Assembly: GCF_913057115.1 (NCBI RefSeq)
Contig: NZ_CAJXNN010000002.1
Location: 112,944-176,943 of the forward strand
Direction: 5' to 3'
From: an uncultured Roseovarius sp.
Lineage (GTDB): Bacteria; Pseudomonadota; Alphaproteobacteria; Rhodobacterales; Rhodobacteraceae
Length of the DNA stretch: 64,000 nt
A program made the translations under genes and the position numbers. The notes beneath the pieces are model-generated. The model saw nothing but the letters and a program-made list of their open reading frames with translations. It did no database searches and had not been told where the DNA came from. How positions within the stretch are numbered: the first letter of the stretch is position 1; every line of letters starts with the position of its first letter. Of the stretch, positions 61,093 to 64,000 are shown one piece after another.

Positions 61093-62145
61093 ATGACAGA
61101 CGAAAGCGTCGTCCGGCTCAGGGACGTTTGGAAAGTCTTCGGCCCCCGCGCCGACGAGGCGATTTCGGCCATCAAGACCGAAGGCATCGGCAAACCCGAG
61201 GTGCTTGAACGCTTCGGCTGTGTTGTCGGCGTGCAATCGGCCAGCTTCGACGTCGCCCGCGGCGAAATCTTTTGCATCATGGGCCTGTCGGGCTCGGGCA
61301 AATCCACCCTTGTGCGCCATGTCAATCGCCTGATCGAGCCTACAGCGGGGACAATCGAAATCCTTGGACAAGACGTCTCGTCCCTGTCGCACACCGAGCT
61401 GCGCCGCATCCGCGCCGAAAGAATCGGCATGGTGTTCCAGCACATGGCGCTGATGCCGCACCGCTCGGTCCGCGACAACGTGGGCTACCCCCTCGAAATC
61501 CGCCACATCCCCAAATCGAAACGCTGGGCGGTGTCCGATCACGCGCTTGAACTGGTTGATCTGGTGGGCTTCGAAGATCGCCTCCCCTCCGAGCTTTCGG
61601 GCGGCATGCAACAGCGCGTCGGCATCGCCCGCGCGCTGGCCTCCGACCCCGAAATCCTGCTGATGGATGAACCCTTCTCGGCGCTCGACCCGCTTATTCG
61701 CCTGCAATTGCAGGACCAGTTCAAGGCGCTCGTCGCGCAACTGAAGAAAACCACGCTTTTCATCACCCATGACCTAGACGAGGCCATTCGCATCGGCCAT
61801 CGCATCGCCATCATGAAGGATGGGGTGATCGTGCAAATCGGCACGCCCGAAGACATCGTGATGAACCCCGCCGACGATTACGTGCGCGAGTTCGTTCAAG
61901 GCATTTCCAAGCTCAAACTGGTCAAGGCCCACTCCATCATGGTGCCGATCGACGAGTTTCGCGCCACCGACACCCGGTCGCTCGACGACTCGCTGCGCGC
62001 CGATGAAGGGGCCGATCTGGATCAACTGATCGACCTCTCCGTCGACACCTATGCGCCGATCATCATTACCGAAAACGGTCAGGACGTCGGCGTCGTGGAC
62101 AAGGCCCGCCTGTTGCGCGGCATCCAAGGGGGCAAGCAAGAATGA
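61093..62145 (+). CDS. Betaine-type ABC transporter ATP-binding protein (ProV/OpuAA family)
   Basis: 350 residues. Walker A is GLSGSGKST (64-72), the signature LSGGMQQR (168-175), Walker B ILLMDEP (188-194), with Q-loop FQHMALMPHRSV and switch THDLDEA. The N-terminal 40 residues form the family's extra helix (GPRADEAISAIKTEG). The C-terminal part (280-350) resembles a shortened regulatory region; two full CBS domains as in OpuA are not clear. The permease start overlaps its stop as ATGA. Confidence 0.93.
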   Translation: MTDESVVRLRDVWKVFGPRADEAISAIKTEGIGKPEVLERFGCVVGVQSASFDVARGEIFCIMGLSGSGKSTLVRHVNRLIEPTAGTIEILGQDVSSLSHTELRRIRAERIGMVFQHMALMPHRSVRDNVGYPLEIRHIPKSKRWAVSDHALELVDLVGFEDRLPSELSGGMQQRVGIARALASDPEILLMDEPFSALDPLIRLQLQDQFKALVAQLKKTTLFITHDLDEAIRIGHRIAIMKDGVIVQIGTPEDIVMNPADDYVREFVQGISKLKLVKAHSIMVPIDEFRATDTRSLDDSLRADEGADLDQLIDLSVDTYAPIIITENGQDVGVVDKARLLRGIQGGKQE

Positions 62146-63725
62146 CCGACACCAGTACAGAACAGAAAATCACCGCCGCCTCGGATATCGAGGTCGACCG
62201 CGCAGCGCTGGATCAATCCATCCACGACTACGCGGGTCCGAATGGCGCCGCCTATGTCACCGCCTTTCACAAGATTCACAAGGCCACCGGCTGGATGCCC
62301 GTCACCTTCCATATCTGGGCCGCGATCCTGGGGCCGCTCTGGGCCGCCTCGCGTTCCATATGGGGTATGTTCTGGGCCTTCTTGTTGCTGGAAACAGTGG
62401 CTTGGGTGCAGATCGGGCGGGGGGCTTGGGGCGACCCCGGCGCCGATTTCGCGGAACGGGCCGCCCGACAGGCCGACCGCGCCCAAGACCTGCGCGACCG
62501 CGCCGCGCAAGCCAGCGATCAGGCCGATATCGACCGCTTCTCGACATTGGCCGCGAACATCCAAAGCGCGGCCGACAGCAGCCTTGCCAAGGCACAGGCG
62601 GCGCAGTCCGAGGCCATGGGCATCCTGATCACCGGACTGGTGTTCTTGCTTCTCATCAAATTGCTGCAAGGCGTGATGGCCTATCCCGCCTGCGAAAAGC
62701 AATATGAGCGCTGGCGCATCGACCCTGACGCAACCGAACATGGCCGCTCCCTCAATAACACGCTTCTGGGCGCGGCACTGACTGCCGCGATCGCGCCGCT
62801 GATCATCTATAAGTTCACCGCCAATGCCGCCATGGGCCTGCTCGAAGACTTCCCCGAAGATCGCGCCTCGGCCCTGATCCTTGGCAGCGAGGATCGCACC
62901 CTGTTTTCGGTGGTTGCAAGTTGGCTCGAAGACCGGATCGACGCCGCCGCCGCCGCCGGGGGCGATGTTTTCGACGGGTTGGTCGCGGGCGTGCGCGCGG
63001 TGCTGGATGCGCTGACCGTCGCGCTGAACGGCTCGCCCTGGCCGGTGGTGATGCTGGTGATCTGTGTCACCGCATGGCGCGCCGCAGGGCCGCGCGTGGC
63101 GGTCTTCACCGCGGCCTCACTGGCCTACATCGCGCTGCTGGGCTATTGGGCGGTGGCCATGGAAACCGTGGCACTTGTCGGCGCGTCGGTGCTGCTCTGC
63201 GTGGTGGTTGGCATCCCGCTGGGCATCTGGTTCGGCAAATCGCGCCGCGCCTATGCCGCGGCCGAACCGGTGCTGGACCTGATGCAAACCCTGCCGGCCT
63301 TCGTGTACCTCATTCCCATCATCGCCTTTTTCGGCACCGGCAACCCGCCCGGTATCCTGGCAACGATCATATTCGGCATGCCCCCGGTGATCCGCCTGAC
63401 CGCGCTCGGGATGCGCGGCGTGCCCGACAGCATCAAGGAGGCCGCCGTGGCCTTCGGTGCGTCGCGTTGGCAGTTGCTCAAGGATGTCGAAGTGCCGCTG
63501 GCGCTGCCCTCGATCATGACCGGGGTCAACCAGACCATTCTGATGTGCCTCAGCATGGTGGTGATCATCTCGCTGATCGGCGGCGGCGGTCTGGGCAAGG
63601 AAATCCTCGAAGCGCTGCAATACGCGGCCAAGGGGCCGGGGCTTCTCGGCGGCTTCGCCATCCTGTTCCTGGCCATGGTCATGGACCGGATCGTGCAAGG
63701 TGCCTTCCGCCGGGGCGATCAATAG
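62142..63725 (+). CDS. Betaine-type ABC permease with extra N-terminal domain
   Basis: 527 residues. The C-terminal part (about 295-520) is a ProW-like permease with the EAA motif EAAVAFGASRWQLLKDVEVPL (433-453). The N-terminal 225 residues are unlike ordinary ProW: YAGPNGAAYVTAFHKIHKATGW followed by two membrane helices (52-90) recalls DUF2628-type domains, then an alanine-rich coiled coil (103-158), then two further membrane helices (160-180, 205-223). The role of this extension is unknown. It is fused in frame; no stop or frameshift is seen. Confidence 0.9.
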   Translation: MTDTSTEQKITAASDIEVDRAALDQSIHDYAGPNGAAYVTAFHKIHKATGWMPVTFHIWAAILGPLWAASRSIWGMFWAFLLLETVAWVQIGRGAWGDPGADFAERAARQADRAQDLRDRAAQASDQADIDRFSTLAANIQSAADSSLAKAQAAQSEAMGILITGLVFLLLIKLLQGVMAYPACEKQYERWRIDPDATEHGRSLNNTLLGAALTAAIAPLIIYKFTANAAMGLLEDFPEDRASALILGSEDRTLFSVVASWLEDRIDAAAAAGGDVFDGLVAGVRAVLDALTVALNGSPWPVVMLVICVTAWRAAGPRVAVFTAASLAYIALLGYWAVAMETVALVGASVLLCVVVGIPLGIWFGKSRRAYAAAEPVLDLMQTLPAFVYLIPIIAFFGTGNPPGILATIIFGMPPVIRLTALGMRGVPDSIKEAAVAFGASRWQLLKDVEVPLALPSIMTGVNQTILMCLSMVVIISLIGGGGLGKEILEALQYAAKGPGLLGGFAILFLAMVMDRIVQGAFRRGDQ

Positions 63726-64000
63726 AGTCGCCCCGTTCCACCGCCCGGAACGCGGCCTCGCGTAACGGCCCGTGACCGGTTTGAAGACCCGGGGTGCGCA
63801 AATGGCTTTCTGGATCAAGGGGGCAGCTTTGCCTGCGGTCTCGCAGGAGCGGACCGGGTTTGCAAAGCCAAAGCGATGGTCCAAAAGAGGCCCTTCGTTT
63901 ACCGTGCGGCGAATCCCGGGTGCGAGCCCTTTTTGAACAATCCCGAGGTCGCTGATGACGCTTATTTGGCAGAAACCCAAGGCGCGGAATCAAGGCCGAA
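63726..64000. other. Right-end region with no recognised gene
   Basis: I see no convincing coding sequence. A short GC-rich imperfect palindrome lies at about 63734-63756 (CGTTCCACCGCCCGGAACG), which may terminate the transporter operon. An ATG at 63955 opens a frame to the window edge, too short to judge. Confidence 0.3.

Noticed and set aside
63679..63993. Minus-strand frame of about 104 residues at the right edge
   Set aside because: It overlaps the end of the permease gene, is Arg/Pro-rich and shows no start signal or family feature.

Overview
The window reads as chromosomal DNA of a marine alphaproteobacterium of the order Rhodobacterales (Roseobacter group). This is inferred from the gene families: Hint-domain exoproteins, a group III truncated haemoglobin, an RlmN/Tag/EAL block, a PHB pair phaA-phaB, tripartite tricarboxylate (TTT) transport, the single-cysteine form of L36, and alphaproteobacterial lysine, lipid A and isoprenoid genes. 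DNA is GC-rich, tightly packed and codon-biased throughout. I see no rRNA operon, no CRISPR array and no intact insertion sequence. One tRNA gene (Val, anticodon GAC) is present.

Layout. 1-9.8 kb: the start of ileS, an FMN-binding protein, truncated haemoglobin, a glycosyltransferase-GNAT-dapE operon, two tandem Hint-domain genes, a rhodanese, a cation exchanger and dapD. 9.8-18.6 kb: housekeeping genes (PLP dehydratase, LOG protein, apt, mtnP, rlmN, tag) plus an amidoligase/glutaminase pair. 18.6-31.9 kb: an EAL protein, phaA-phaB with terminators, a LysR gene, a tRNA methyltransferase, polyprenyl synthase, ispE, a TPR protein, ETF-QO, greA and a universal stress protein.

31.9-39.2 kb is a catabolic module: a TTT transporter (tctA-tctB-tctC), an acylating aldehyde dehydrogenase resembling SauS and a CoA ligase resembling SauT, facing a LacI-type regulator across a palindromic operator. 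It is bounded by a 272-bp MITE-like element whose two ends supply the stop codons of both flanking genes. 40-51 kb: waaA-lpxK, rpe, an acyl-CoA ligase/thioesterase/SDR group, a Nudix-dinB pair with duplicated perfect palindromes between them, an NAD(P)H oxidoreductase-tetR pair with two matching operators, N-formylglutamate amidohydrolase, tRNA-Val and rpmJ.

52.3-63.7 kb is the most interesting part. Seven packed genes (flavin reductase, aldehyde dehydrogenase, luciferase-like monooxygenase, AA_synth/DUF1185 protein, alpha/beta hydrolase, a thiamine-diphosphate enzyme with Xsc-like motifs, and a cysteine-free CMD-family protein) diverge from a LysR gene. Beyond it lies a betaine-type ABC transporter whose permease carries an extra N-terminal membrane domain. 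A related sequence motif precedes both arms. Together they look like uptake and oxidative breakdown of a quaternary-amine or N-heterocyclic betaine, possibly a route not yet described; the substrate cannot be read from the sequence.

Several families of short palindromes and hairpin trains sit in the intergenic gaps, including two arrays (43.2 and 48.8 kb) that share two identical palindromes. Start codons were chosen by ribosome-binding site and family length; where these conflict it is said in the entry.
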